From contig NZ_JAFMTQ010000016.1 in assembly GCF_026126405.1 (NCBI RefSeq), positions 1 through 62,521 of the forward strand: a DNA stretch of 62,521 bases, given 5' to 3'. A model generated the notes under the pieces. It was given only the letters and a program-made list of their open reading frames with translations, made no database searches and was not told the origin of the DNA. The position numbers and the translations under genes are program-made. Shown here in pieces: positions 34,206 to 43,659 of the stretch; the first letter of the stretch is position 1, and the number at the start of each line of letters is the position of its first letter. This stretch comes from Aureitalea sp. L0-47 (GTDB lineage Bacteria > Bacteroidota > Bacteroidia > Flavobacteriales > Flavobacteriaceae).

Positions 34206-36686
34206 TTAAAACGAAAACCCAAAGGTCCCTGTCACCCCGAACCTACGCGCATCGGGGTTGTCGAGGTAATTTCCGCGGAAGTTGAAATCGAGACGGAAAA
34301 TGCGGAAGATGTTTCCTACTCCAACACTCCACTCCCAATAGATATCCTCGGGAGCCTGAAGCATTAGCGTATTAGGAGCATTCAGCGCTATGTTTTCGTC
34401 GGAAATAGTTCCGTAAGCAGCCCTGAATCCCACCACTTCCCGTAGGTCAAGATCCCGCAATAGCGGCACTCGAGAAAAGATCCTTCCACCGAAATTGTGC
34501 TGTAAGTGAAGGCTCGCATAACTATCTGTTACGAATTCATAGAAATCAAGATTCGTAAAGGCGTTGTAAATACTGAAAAGTGTCTGGTTGCCGGGAATCG
34601 GACTCAACAGCCCAAGCGGAACGGGATCGTAGATCTTGCCAACCTCTATAGTACTCCAAAGACGGCCAATCCCACCAATATTCCAGGGTTGTGTATATAA
34701 CGCCTGAAGTTTGTTGTATTCAAAATCCCCTCCTAATACGTCCTTTAAGCCGTAGGTATAACCCAGGTAAAAGGAAGGAAAATCTCCATCGTTAATAATG
34801 GTTCGTTCTACCCCGTAGCCAGATGTCTTTCGTTTGGGAGTATAGAAGATCGCAAATTCGATCTCCGGCTGGGAGATCTCACTTTGAACTACACCATCTT
34901 CATCCAGGTAGTCCAGGCTAAATGTATCTGTAGCCGATTCAAGCGTGCGATATGAACCGGTAACCTGGAATTTCAGGTTTTTGGCCGGCTCCATGCTGAA
35001 ACCTGCCGTACTCAGGTTTATTCGTGAGAGCTTGTCATTAGCACCTACTGTAATAAGCGCAGAAGATGCTAGGCTACGGCCTAAGACATCGTTACTGGTG
35101 GTTAGACTGGCACCGGTTTGTTCTACGTCCTTTCTATTCCCGCCGAAAATGGTGAGCCTGGATTTTCGGTCGAGCAGCCATTTTCCCGAAACACCGTATT
35201 TAAACCGTTCGTCTCTAAATCCGTACGCACCGAATGCTTCGATCCGCCAGGGGTCGTTCTGACTAAAATAGGTCCTTCCACCCAGCCGAATCCTCATTCC
35301 TTCAGCTTCATTAAAGCCGAATACAGAAAACACAGGTCCGATATCAAAATTTCCAACCTCATAATATCCGGAAGCCAATGTGGAAGCTATATTGTACAGA
35401 GACTTGAACCTGGGTATGGTCTTTAACGTATCCAGCATTTTATAAACACCTTTTTCATCTTTACTAAGACTTTCCATTCTGCGTTCATCCCAGAATTCAT
35501 CCGGCCTGTTGTAGATCTCGTAGGCATAGGGATCGGTTTGTTCACCGTAGAATTTCTTGTCCTTTTCAATATCGAACTCGTAATTATCGTACAAGGTAGT
35601 TCGCTTTCCGTAGATCCCCCTGGCACCTTCTTTTTTCTTTAAACTGAAGTCGGAAAGAAAATAATCCCGCGTAATAAGGAAGATTGAATCATTGAGTACA
35701 TCGAATTCCTGCTCGATATACACTTCCCGCACCCAATTCAGGTTTGCACTCTTGGAAGCCTGTAGATTTATCTCCTTGATCGCCCAGGTCGTATCATTTA
35801 CCCAAAAATCACCCTTAAAGGTAAGTTCGTTCTTTCGGCGAGGGTAATAGACAATATTGTAACACCACTTATTATCCCGGTACGCGCTGTCCAACAGCAC
35901 ATAATTATATACGTCTATCCCTGTTTTCGACAGTGGACTGGTAAAGGCCTTATCGAAGAACTTCATATAATTATCGTAGACATCATACTCCTTGTAGAGG
36001 TCTTTGATAAAAGCGATAAGTGTTTGATTGTTTTCGAAGCCCGAGTTTTTGTTTCCTTCGAGCATCTCCTTTTCATTATTGAGCAGGTTGTCTCCATAGA
36101 CCTTGGAATAAGCCTCATTAATGAATATGGGCAAGTAACTATTACCGGTGATGTTGGAGGTGTCGATCTGCTCCCAGACGAACTCCATTCCTTTGAAAAC
36201 TTTACTCTTTATTAGTCCTGAATCGATGGTATTAAGATCGAATTCGAGTTTTTCGTATTTATCGTACTGATATTGGTTGAATTTTTTAACTCCGTTCTCC
36301 CTCCGATTTTCCCATATCTTCCGAAGGATCACAAGTGCCGGATTATCTTTTTTTGAAGTTTTCCCGCTATATACCACTACCTCATCCAGGCTATCGACGG
36401 ATTCTTTCAATACTATGGTAAGATCGTAGGTAGTCTTTTTGGATAGTTCAATTGTAAGTAATTCATACCCCACAAAACTCACCCACAGGGCATCAAAATC
36501 TTCACTACTTTCGAGGTAGAACCTACCATCTTCATTGGAAATAGTACCCTCGTTCGAATCTTTGAAGATCACATTTGCGAATGCCACAGGATCACCGTAT
36601 TCATCTTTCACTAAACCGCTTACCTTTGTTTGGGAAAAGGCAGAAATTGATGCGAGAAAAAGAAAAGCGAGTAGAAGCTTTTTCAT
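34206..36686 (-). CDS. DUF5686 outer-membrane protein with carboxypeptidase-like N-domain
   Basis: 826 residues from the ATG at 36686, which starts a signal peptide (KKLLLAFLFLASISAFSQ). Residues ~20-105 are a CarboxypepD_reg-like domain (VSGLVKDEYGDPVAFANVIF). The remainder matches the large DUF5686 family, with a helical/strand middle and a barrel-like C-terminus ending GVTGTFGFSF. The family is confined to Bacteroidota and its function is unknown. The barrel-like end, terminal Phe and absence of sorting domains suggest an integral outer-membrane protein. Confidence 0.88.
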   Translation of the reverse strand: MKKLLLAFLFLASISAFSQTKVSGLVKDEYGDPVAFANVIFKDSNEGTISNEDGRFYLESSEDFDALWVSFVGYELLTIELSKKTTYDLTIVLKESVDSLDEVVVYSGKTSKKDNPALVILRKIWENRRENGVKKFNQYQYDKYEKLEFDLNTIDSGLIKSKVFKGMEFVWEQIDTSNITGNSYLPIFINEAYSKVYGDNLLNNEKEMLEGNKNSGFENNQTLIAFIKDLYKEYDVYDNYMKFFDKAFTSPLSKTGIDVYNYVLLDSAYRDNKWCYNIVYYPRRKNELTFKGDFWVNDTTWAIKEINLQASKSANLNWVREVYIEQEFDVLNDSIFLITRDYFLSDFSLKKKEGARGIYGKRTTLYDNYEFDIEKDKKFYGEQTDPYAYEIYNRPDEFWDERRMESLSKDEKGVYKMLDTLKTIPRFKSLYNIASTLASGYYEVGNFDIGPVFSVFGFNEAEGMRIRLGGRTYFSQNDPWRIEAFGAYGFRDERFKYGVSGKWLLDRKSRLTIFGGNRKDVEQTGASLTTSNDVLGRSLASSALITVGANDKLSRINLSTAGFSMEPAKNLKFQVTGSYRTLESATDTFSLDYLDEDGVVQSEISQPEIEFAIFYTPKRKTSGYGVERTIINDGDFPSFYLGYTYGLKDVLGGDFEYNKLQALYTQPWNIGGIGRLWSTIEVGKIYDPVPLGLLSPIPGNQTLFSIYNAFTNLDFYEFVTDSYASLHLQHNFGGRIFSRVPLLRDLDLREVVGFRAAYGTISDENIALNAPNTLMLQAPEDIYWEWSVGVGNIFRIFRLDFNFRGNYLDNPDARRFGVTGTFGFSF

Positions 36687-36828
36687 AAGTAGGAAACGCA
36701 TGGCTGGCGAAAAAATTTTAGAATTTTTCGGAAATGCAAAGAAACAATAAATAGAAGGAAATGTATTAATTGAAATCACAAAAAACAATTAACAAACCAC
36801 AAATAAATTCCAAAAGCCAAGAAGTTTG

Positions 36829-37191
36829 TTACTTTGATTTTTCAACTATGGCTGAAAGAATTTTCTTTAACTCCTGTCCTTCCCGAATCAAGGACGAAAG
36901 CTCCGAGTCTGACTCTAGTCTATTTGTTCCTGATATCAAACGAAGCCAGTATACACTTTCTTTTGCCTCCTTTCGACTTAATCGAATTATATATAAGAAG
37001 TCCTTCCTGCTTACAGCTTCATTTGCTTCAATATAATTTGCTCCTACCGATCCTGAAGATCGAATAAGTTGTTTAGAATCTTCACGATTAGAAATTGTTC
37101 CTGGCAACTTAACAATGAACTGTCTAACGTTCTTGGCGAATAATAGAGTCCTTTCCTCCAGATTGAAGGGTTTTCTTTTCGAGTTGTCCAT
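36829..37191 (-). CDS. Four-helix-bundle protein (S23/avd-like family)
   Basis: 120 residues. The segments IRSSGSVGANYIEANEAVSR and LSRKEAKESVYWLRLI are hallmarks of the TIGR02436-type four-helix-bundle family, first found within 23S rRNA intervening sequences and related to diversity-retroelement Avd proteins. The function of stand-alone copies is unknown. It sits alone between DUF5686 and pdhB, next to a stretch of TTTGGGA-like repeats, and may be a mobile passenger. Confidence 0.9.
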   Translation of the reverse strand: MDNSKRKPFNLEERTLLFAKNVRQFIVKLPGTISNREDSKQLIRSSGSVGANYIEANEAVSRKDFLYIIRLSRKEAKESVYWLRLISGTNRLESDSELSSLIREGQELKKILSAIVEKSK

Positions 37192-37204
37192 TTCCCGTAT
37201 ATCT

Positions 37205-37272
37205 AATTTTGGGAGTTAGAACTTGAAATTTGAGAGTTATTTGATATTTGGAGCTTGTGATTTGGGATTTAT
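37205..37272. repeat. Degenerate TTTGGGA/TTTGAGA-like short repeats
   Basis: Between the four-helix-bundle gene and pdhB, words such as TTTTGGGAGTT, AATTTGAGAGTT, ATTTGGAGCTT and GATTTGGGATTT recur about every 12-20 bp. No coding potential or stem is evident. Similar low-complexity TTTGGAA-type stretches are, as I recall, often seen beside this gene family in Bacteroidota. Confidence 0.5.
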
Positions 37273-37284
37273 GCAAGTAGAGAT

Positions 37285-38262
37285 CTACTTGTACATAACC
37301 TTCTTCACTGCTTTAATAACATCGTTACTATTTGGCAACCATTCTGCCAAAAGTACCGGTGAATAAGGCGCCGGAGTATCACCCGTATTTAGCTTAACAA
37401 CCGGTGCGTCCAGGTAGTCGAAGGCCTGCGTCTGAACCTGGTAAGCTATTTCTGTAGCAACATTACCAAATGGCCAAGCTTCTTCAAGTACTACCAGCCT
37501 ATTGGTTTTCTTTACTGAATCGATGATAGTTTTGTGATCCATCGGTCTAACAGTTCGCAGATCGATGATCTCGCACTCAATACCTTCCTTGGTAAGCTCA
37601 TCGGCTGCTTTGTAGGCTTCTTTGATGATCTTTCCGAAGGAAACAATCGTAACGTCGGTTCCTTCTCGCTTTATTTCAGCGACACCTAAAGGAATCAGAT
37701 ATTCACCTTCAGGCACTTCCCCTTTATCACCATACATCTGCTCACTTTCCATAAAGATGACCGGATCGTCATCGCGGATGGAACTTTTCAATAGACCCTT
37801 TGCATCGGCAGGATTACTGGGAACCACTACTTTAAGACCGGGACAGTTGGCGTACCAGCTTTCAAAGGCCTGGGAGTGGGTTGCTGCCAATTGTCCAGCT
37901 GAAGCCGTTGGACCTCTGAAAACCATAGGAATATTAAACTGACCACCACTCATCTGCCGCATTTTGGCAGCGTTATTTATGATCTGGTCGATACCTACCA
38001 ATGAAAAGTTAAAGGTCATGAATTCGATAATGGGACGATTTCCGTTCATTGCACTACCCACACCAATTCCGGCAAAACCAAGTTCAGAAATCGGTGTATC
38101 GATCACACGCTTTGGTCCAAACTCATCCAACATCCCTTTACTGGCTTTATAGGCACCGTTGTATTCGGCTACCTCCTCACCCATAAGATAAATGGATTCG
38201 TCGCGGCGCATCTCTTCAGTCATGGCTTCGCATATCGCTTCACGGAATTGTATCGTCTTCAT
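37285..38262 (-). CDS. pdhB: Pyruvate dehydrogenase E1 component, beta subunit
   Basis: 325 residues, transketolase-like beta chain: LMGEEVAEYNGAYKASKG with the conserved cofactor-binding Glu, FNFSLVGIDQIINNAAK and the C-terminal swivel domain (IIDLRTVRPMDHKTI, VVLEEAWPFGNV). With PdhA it decarboxylates pyruvate with thiamine diphosphate. No alpha subunit or E2 is adjacent, so the complex genes are split in this genome. A TATTTTTG -7-like element on the minus strand (38299-38292) lies about 30 bp upstream. The high similarity to PDH rather than branched-chain E1 beta supports the call. Confidence 0.92.
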   Translation of the reverse strand: MKTIQFREAICEAMTEEMRRDESIYLMGEEVAEYNGAYKASKGMLDEFGPKRVIDTPISELGFAGIGVGSAMNGNRPIIEFMTFNFSLVGIDQIINNAAKMRQMSGGQFNIPMVFRGPTASAGQLAATHSQAFESWYANCPGLKVVVPSNPADAKGLLKSSIRDDDPVIFMESEQMYGDKGEVPEGEYLIPLGVAEIKREGTDVTIVSFGKIIKEAYKAADELTKEGIECEIIDLRTVRPMDHKTIIDSVKKTNRLVVLEEAWPFGNVATEIAYQVQTQAFDYLDAPVVKLNTGDTPAPYSPVLLAEWLPNSNDVIKAVKKVMYK

Positions 38263-38453
38263 ACCTGTGTTCTCGAATTATTTCAGAATGACAAAAATAA
38301 CACAAATATTATTTTCAGATACACAATATTGTTAAAAACCGCCGCATTCCAAAGCCATCTGTTAATTGGGCAATTTCTCAAGTCCTGCGTTTTGAGTTAA
38401 AATTTTTATTATGCATGCATAGGAGTTTTACGAATATAGTTGTATCTTCGTAA

Positions 38454-38488
38454 GCGCAAAAAACGGGAGCGTATTTGCGCTATATTTG
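38454..38488 (+). promoter_or_regulatory. Promoter region of etfBA with an inverted repeat
   Basis: A perfect -7 element TATATTTG (38481-38488) lies 30 bp before the etfB ATG. Just upstream, GCGCAAA (38454-38460) and TTTGCGC (38474-38480) form a perfect inverted repeat 27 bp long that covers the place where the -33 element would be, and no TTG is found there. A regulator binding this site would control etfBA. Confidence 0.45.
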
Positions 38489-38518
38489 CCCGGAATTTTC
38501 AACACAAAAAAAGATTTT

Positions 38519-39259
38519 ATGAAGATAGCAGTGTGCATTAGCCATGTGCCGGACACCACCTCTAAGATCAACTTCACGGATGGTGATACTAAATTCGATA
38601 CGAACGGAGTTCAGTTCGTGATCAATCCAAACGATGAATTTGGCCTTACTCGGGCCATGTGGTTCAAAGAAAAGCAGGGAGCAACCGTGCATGTATTAAA
38701 CGTGGGGGGACCGGAAACCGAACCTACTCTTAGAAAAGCCCTTGCCATAGGAGCCGATGAGGCGATTCGAGTGAATACAGCCGCTACCGACGGATTTTCT
38801 GTAGCAAAACAGCTGGCGAATATTATCTCGGAAGGCGGATACGACCTGGTAATAGCAGGGCGCGAATCCATCGATTATAACGGCGGAATGGTGCCCGGAA
38901 TGATCGCTAAATTAAATGGGGCGAATTTCGTCAATACTTGTATCGGACTCGAAGTTGAAGGATACGGTGTCACAGCTGTTCGTGAGATCGATGGCGGAAA
39001 AGAAACTATAAAAACCAGCCTTCCCCTGGTAATCGGCGGACAAAAAGGACTGGTTGAGGAGAGTGATCTTCGTATCCCGAATATGAGAGGGATCATGCAG
39101 GCACGATCAAAACCACTACATGTAAAAGAGCCGGTTGACGCCAATACTGAAACCAAAGCGGTTTCTTTTGAAAAACCAGCACCTAAGGGAGCTGTAAAAT
39201 TGGTCGACAATGTTAATGACCTCGTTAACCTATTACACAACGAAGCAAAAGTGATTTAA
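38519..39259 (+). CDS. etfB: Electron transfer flavoprotein, beta subunit
   Basis: 246 residues from the ATG at 38519 (MKIAVCISHVPDTTSKINF); an in-frame ATG at 38486 overlaps the promoter and is rejected. The AMP-binding ETF domain shows VINPNDEFGLTRA and VIAGRESIDYNGGMVPGMIA. ETF takes electrons from acyl-CoA dehydrogenases and passes them to ETF-quinone oxidoreductase. The alpha subunit follows after 2 bp. Confidence 0.95.
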   Translation: MKIAVCISHVPDTTSKINFTDGDTKFDTNGVQFVINPNDEFGLTRAMWFKEKQGATVHVLNVGGPETEPTLRKALAIGADEAIRVNTAATDGFSVAKQLANIISEGGYDLVIAGRESIDYNGGMVPGMIAKLNGANFVNTCIGLEVEGYGVTAVREIDGGKETIKTSLPLVIGGQKGLVEESDLRIPNMRGIMQARSKPLHVKEPVDANTETKAVSFEKPAPKGAVKLVDNVNDLVNLLHNEAKVI

Positions 39260-39261
39260 AA

Positions 39262-40221
39262 ATGGTACTAGTATATACAGAATCAGAAGGAGGAAAATTT
39301 AAAAAGATCGCACACGAAGCGGTCTCTTACGCGAAAGGTGTTGCAGATATGCTGGGTACCGGTGTTACAGCAGTATCTATAAATGCTACGGATGCGTCCG
39401 AACTGGGAACTTTCGGAGCTTCCAAAGTACTTAACCTAGAAAACGATACGCTCAACAATTTTAATGCCGAAGCCTATGCAGGAATTGTTTCTGAAGCTGC
39501 CAAGGCAGAAGGCGCACAGGTAGTTATACTCACCTCAAGTGCGAACAGTAAATTCATTGCGCCACTGGTTGCAGTGAATCTGAATGCCGGCTATGTTGCT
39601 AACGTAACCGAATTACCCGGAAGTGCCTCACCATTCACGGTGAAACACAGTGTGTTCACAAACAAAGCCTTTGCAAACACCGAGATCAATACAGACGTCA
39701 AAGTTATCGGCCTAGCTAAGAACACCTATGGTGTGAATGAAAATCCAACAACAACCGAGGTATCTTCATTTAGCGCTGAAATTTCGATGGGAGGAAACGA
39801 ATTGGTTTCTGTGGATAAAGCTTCAGACAAAGTAACCATCGCCGACGCCGAGATCGTAGTTTCCGCCGGTCGTGGAATGAAAGGCCCGGAAAACTGGGGA
39901 TTGATCGAGGAATTAGCCGAAACCTTAGGTGCAGCAACCGCCTGCTCTAAACCGGTAAGTGATATGGGCTGGAGGCCTCACTCCGAACACGTAGGACAGA
40001 CTGGAAAGCCAGTGGCTTCAAATCTGTACATCGCAATCGGTATCTCGGGTGCCATTCAGCACCTGGCAGGAATCAACGCTTCCAAAGTAAAAGTTGTGAT
40101 CAATAACGATCCCGAGGCTCCTTTCTTTAAAGCAGCCGACTACGGAATCGTAGGTGATGCCTTCGAAGTGGTTCCGCAATTGACAGAAAAATTAAAAGCG
40201 TTTAAAGCTCAAAACGCATAA
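39262..40221 (+). CDS. etfA: Electron transfer flavoprotein, alpha subunit
   Basis: 319 residues. The C-terminal FAD domain has SAGRGMKGPENWGLIEELAE, SKPVSDMGWRPHSEHVGQTG and GISGAIQHLAGINAS, all conserved FAD-contact segments. It forms the heterodimer with EtfB and would receive electrons from fatty acid and branched-chain acyl-CoA oxidation. A terminator follows at 40249-40290. Confidence 0.95.
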   Translation: MVLVYTESEGGKFKKIAHEAVSYAKGVADMLGTGVTAVSINATDASELGTFGASKVLNLENDTLNNFNAEAYAGIVSEAAKAEGAQVVILTSSANSKFIAPLVAVNLNAGYVANVTELPGSASPFTVKHSVFTNKAFANTEINTDVKVIGLAKNTYGVNENPTTTEVSSFSAEISMGGNELVSVDKASDKVTIADAEIVVSAGRGMKGPENWGLIEELAETLGAATACSKPVSDMGWRPHSEHVGQTGKPVASNLYIAIGISGAIQHLAGINASKVKVVINNDPEAPFFKAADYGIVGDAFEVVPQLTEKLKAFKAQNA

Positions 40222-40243
40222 ATTTTAGTAATTTGTGCCTTGA

Positions 40244-40290
40244 AAAAGGGCTGTTTAAATAAGTAAATCCCTTGTTTAAACAGCCTTTTA
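40244..40290 (+). terminator. Terminator after etfBA
   Basis: GGCTGTTTAAA (40249-40259) and TTTAAACAGCC (40275-40285) form a perfect 11-bp stem with a 15-nt loop, followed by TTTTA. It ends the etfBA transcript before the bifunctional nuclease gene. Confidence 0.85.
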
Positions 40291-40314
40291 TTATCTTATA
40301 GATTTGTTGCTGAA

Positions 40315-40938
40315 ATGAGCTTAGTACGGCTGAACATAAAAGGTATATCGTATAGTCAGACACAAAACGGTGCATATGCCTTAATCCTTAGTGAAGTAGA
40401 CGGTGATCGTAAACTACCGATCGTCATTGGAGCCTTTGAGGCGCAGAGCATTGCAATCGCCCTTGAAAAAGAGATAAAACCACCAAGGCCCTTAACTCAC
40501 GACCTCTTTAAGAACTTTGCCGATCACTTCGACATAGTCGTGAAACAGGTCATTATCCATAAACTTGTGGACGGTGTTTTCTATTCCAGCATTATTTGTG
40601 AAAGGGAGACCATAGAAGAGATCATAGATGCACGCACCAGTGACGCGATTGCGCTGGCGCTTCGTTTCAAAGCGCCGATCTTCACTTACAAGAACATCCT
40701 CGATAAAGCAGGAATTTACCTGAAAACTCAAAAGAAAACAGAAGACATTTCCGTGGAAGAAGAAGCCGTGATAGAGGAATTGTTGACTGGTGACGATAAG
40801 GAATCAATCACTCCTCAGGGTGGGGAAGATTTCAGTGGTTATAGCATGAAGGAATTGAACGAAATGCTGGACCAGGCCGTAGCCAATGAAAATTACGAAA
40901 AAGCCGCTGCGATACGAGACGAAATTTCCAAAAGGTAA
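40315..40938 (+). CDS. Bifunctional nuclease-family protein with UvrB/UvrC motif
   Basis: 207 residues. Residues ~1-135 form the DUF151/BFN domain (LPIVIGAFEAQSIAIALE, ARTSDAIALALRFKAPI). The C-terminus carries a UvrB/UvrC interaction helix (LNEMLDQAVANENYEKAAAI). The family takes its name from a plant protein with RNase/DNase activity; the bacterial function is unclear. It is the first gene of a short run with the nucleoside transporter, which begins 7 bp later. Confidence 0.9.
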   Translation: MSLVRLNIKGISYSQTQNGAYALILSEVDGDRKLPIVIGAFEAQSIAIALEKEIKPPRPLTHDLFKNFADHFDIVVKQVIIHKLVDGVFYSSIICERETIEEIIDARTSDAIALALRFKAPIFTYKNILDKAGIYLKTQKKTEDISVEEEAVIEELLTGDDKESITPQGGEDFSGYSMKELNEMLDQAVANENYEKAAAIRDEISKR

Positions 40939-40945
40939 TCCCGCC

Positions 40946-42721
40946 ATGCGCGCACTATCCATTCTCTTTTTTTTTCTGTTTTCCTTCGGAACGCTATTCG
41001 CACAGGAAATCGAACAGAGATGGAAGTTTACTTCTATTGAAAACGAAGAAGGACAATCGCTGGTACCAGTAAACCCGGAAGTTGATTTTATCACCTTTAG
41101 CGATGGAAAATTCACCTACGAACTCGCCGCCAAGGATAGTCTGAAAGCCTCTGGAGACTATATCCTTCAAAATAAATTATTAGTCTTTTTCTACGACCAT
41201 CCCAACGATACCATTCGTCGATATCGTATCACACAACATACCGACAGTACCCTGGTATTTACAGAAAATCAAGTTCGTTACGTATACGAAGCCGCCGATG
41301 GCAAGTTGGAAACAGCTATAATTTCAAAAGAGAATAAACGAATAGCTATCGATCCTTCCAAAGGCATGGGCATAACCTTTAACAGTGTTCTTAGAGGAGC
41401 ATTGGGTATGATTTTTCTGTTACTCGTATGCTATCTGCTAAGCAGTAATCGCAGGCAGATCAATTGGCGTCTGGTTCTTACAGGTCTAATACTTCAGCTT
41501 GGTTTTGCGGTGCTCGTGCTTAAAGTTCCTTTTATCGCGACCATTTTTGAGTGGTTTTCCGAAAAAGTAGTGGCCTTCCTGGCACTGGCCGACGTAGGAG
41601 CGAATTTCGTTCTGGGGGCCTGGCCGGACCTGGCGGAGATCTTCCAGGTGCGCATTGATGAAAACGGTGAGGTTGTCAAGGAATCCTTTACCATTGGTTA
41701 TATTTTCGCTTTTAAAGTACTCCCTACAATTGTATTTTTCTCTGCTTTCACTTCCCTGCTCTATTACCTGGGGATTCTTCAGAAGATAGTTTATGGTTTT
41801 GCGTGGGTGATGAGCAAGACCATGCGTCTTTCCGGTGCAGAAAGTCTTGCGGCCGCAGCGAATATTTTTATCGGACAAACCGAAGCACCCCTGGTAGTTA
41901 AACCCTATCTGGAAAAAATGACCAAAAGTGAGATGCTCTGCCTTATGGTGGGAGGCATGGCAACCATTGCCGGAGGAGTGTTAGCTGCCTTTATAGCATT
42001 CCTTGGCGGTGACAGTGATGCAGAAAGGGTGATCTTTGCCAAACATTTGCTTACCGCTTCTATCATGTCGGCACCTGCTGCCATAATTATCGCCAAAATG
42101 CTGTATCCTGAAGTACAGACAGTAAATACCTCCTTGAATATTTCAAGAGACAAAATAGGATCGAATGTACTGGATGCTATTTCCAAAGGAACCACAGATG
42201 GCGTAAAACTTGCTGTGAATGTTGGGGCAATGCTCCTGGTTTTCACATCCCTAATGGCAGTACTGAACTGGATCTCGGCCGATCTTATCGGCTCGGCTAC
42301 CGGTTTGAACGATAAAATTGCTGAAGCTACCAGTGGGCGATATGAAGAATTATCGATGCAATACCTCCTTGGAAATATCTTCGCACCCGTGGCCTGGATA
42401 ATCGGAGTGCCTGCCGAAGATATCACAGTAGTGGGGCAACTCCTGGGAGAAAAGACCATCCTGAACGAATTCTTCGCCTATGCCACCCTGAGTGACCTCA
42501 AGAATACCGGCGCTATCACCAACTATCGATCTATCGTAATTGCCACCTACGCCCTTTGCGGGTTTGCCAATTTTGCCTCTATCGGAATCCAGATTGGTGG
42601 AATCGGGGTACTGGCGCCGTCACAGCGAAAAGTACTGGCTGCTTTCGGAGTTAAGGCACTAATTGGAGGAACGGTCGCGGCCTTGCTTACTGCTACCATA
42701 GCCGGAATGCTGATAGGTTAA
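40946..42721 (+). CDS. CNT-family nucleoside transporter with an N-terminal secreted domain
   Basis: 591 residues from the ATG at 40946 (MRALSILFFFLFSFGTLFAQ, a signal peptide); a frame start at 40886 overlaps the previous gene. Residues ~20-135 form a soluble, strand-rich domain (IEQRWKFTSIENEEGQSLVP) that looks like a lipocalin-like envelope domain. The following ~440 residues are the concentrative nucleoside transporter: an ANIFIGQTEAPLVVKPYL core motif and many helices. It imports nucleosides with Na+ or H+. The added periplasmic domain is not part of ordinary NupC. thyA follows with 100 bp between. Confidence 0.9.
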   Translation: MRALSILFFFLFSFGTLFAQEIEQRWKFTSIENEEGQSLVPVNPEVDFITFSDGKFTYELAAKDSLKASGDYILQNKLLVFFYDHPNDTIRRYRITQHTDSTLVFTENQVRYVYEAADGKLETAIISKENKRIAIDPSKGMGITFNSVLRGALGMIFLLLVCYLLSSNRRQINWRLVLTGLILQLGFAVLVLKVPFIATIFEWFSEKVVAFLALADVGANFVLGAWPDLAEIFQVRIDENGEVVKESFTIGYIFAFKVLPTIVFFSAFTSLLYYLGILQKIVYGFAWVMSKTMRLSGAESLAAAANIFIGQTEAPLVVKPYLEKMTKSEMLCLMVGGMATIAGGVLAAFIAFLGGDSDAERVIFAKHLLTASIMSAPAAIIIAKMLYPEVQTVNTSLNISRDKIGSNVLDAISKGTTDGVKLAVNVGAMLLVFTSLMAVLNWISADLIGSATGLNDKIAEATSGRYEELSMQYLLGNIFAPVAWIIGVPAEDITVVGQLLGEKTILNEFFAYATLSDLKNTGAITNYRSIVIATYALCGFANFASIGIQIGGIGVLAPSQRKVLAAFGVKALIGGTVAALLTATIAGMLIG

Positions 42722-42823
42722 AATTCCGAATAAAAACCGTTGATAACTTATAATAAAAGAAGCGATCAAGGGTTCTTTTAAAAGTACTTGTTTTATATTT
42801 TTAATTCCTGAAATTAATTCAGC

Positions 42824-43648
42824 ATGAAGCAATACCACGACCTCGTAAAACACATATTAGAGCACGGAACGGAAAAGAACGATCGTACCGGTACAGGAAC
42901 AAAAGCAGTATTTGGGTACCAGATGCGATTTGACCTGAGCGAAGGATTTCCGATGGTCACAACGAAAAAACTGCACCTGAAATCTATCATCTATGAATTA
43001 CTTTGGTTTCTGAATGGTGACACCAATGTGAAATACCTGCAGGAAAACGGGGTGCGGATATGGAACGAATGGGCCGATGAAAACGGAGACCTGGGGCCTG
43101 TATATGGTCATCAATGGCGTAACTGGAACAGCGAGGAGATCGACCAGATCAAGCAAGTTATTCATACACTGAAAACGAATCCCGATAGCCGACGAATGAT
43201 CGTGAGTGCATGGAATCCTTCGGTAATGCCCGACACCTCAAAACCTTTTTCCGAAAACGTAGCCAATGGAAAAGCAGCACTTCCACCTTGCCATGCGTTC
43301 TTCCAATTCTACGTGGCCGATGGTAAATTGTCTTGTCAGCTATATCAACGAAGTGCCGATGTATTCCTCGGCGTGCCTTTTAATATAGCCAGCTATGCAC
43401 TGCTCACCCTGATGATGGCGCAGGTTTGTGGTTTTGAGCCCGGTGACTTTATACACACCTTCGGTGATGCTCATATCTACAGCAATCACATGGAGCAATT
43501 GGAGCTTCAACTGTCCCGCGATCCTCGCCCTTTACCTCAAATGTTGTTAAATCCGGAAGTAAAAGATATCTTTGGCTTTAAATTTGATGACTTTACCTTA
43601 ATGAATTACGATCCGCATCCACATATTAAAGGTGCTGTTGCGGTTTAA
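42824..43648 (+). CDS. thyA: Thymidylate synthase
   Basis: 274 residues. The catalytic Cys lies in [12 protein letters not shown], the folate/dUMP contacts in [20 protein letters not shown] and the C-terminus is HIKGAVAV. It methylates dUMP to dTMP with methylenetetrahydrofolate; folA, which regenerates folate, is ~5 kb away. The usual deletion relative to the longer Lactobacillus type is present, as in E. coli. Confidence 0.96.
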   Translation: MKQYHDLVKHILEHGTEKNDRTGTGTKAVFGYQMRFDLSEGFPMVTTKKLHLKSIIYELLWFLNGDTNVKYLQENGVRIWNEWADENGDLGPVYGHQWRNWNSEEIDQIKQVIHTLKTNPDSRRMIVSAWNPSVMPDTSKPFSENVANGKAALPPCHAFFQFYVADGKLSCQLYQRSADVFLGVPFNIASYALLTLMMAQVCGFEPGDFIHTFGDAHIYSNHMEQLELQLSRDPRPLPQMLLNPEVKDIFGFKFDDFTLMNYDPHPHIKGAVAV

Positions 43649-43659
43649 ACAACCTACAT

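Noticed and set aside
41486-42459. Minus-strand frames within the nucleoside transporter
   Set aside because: Opposite a clearly real transporter gene; no recognisable domain.
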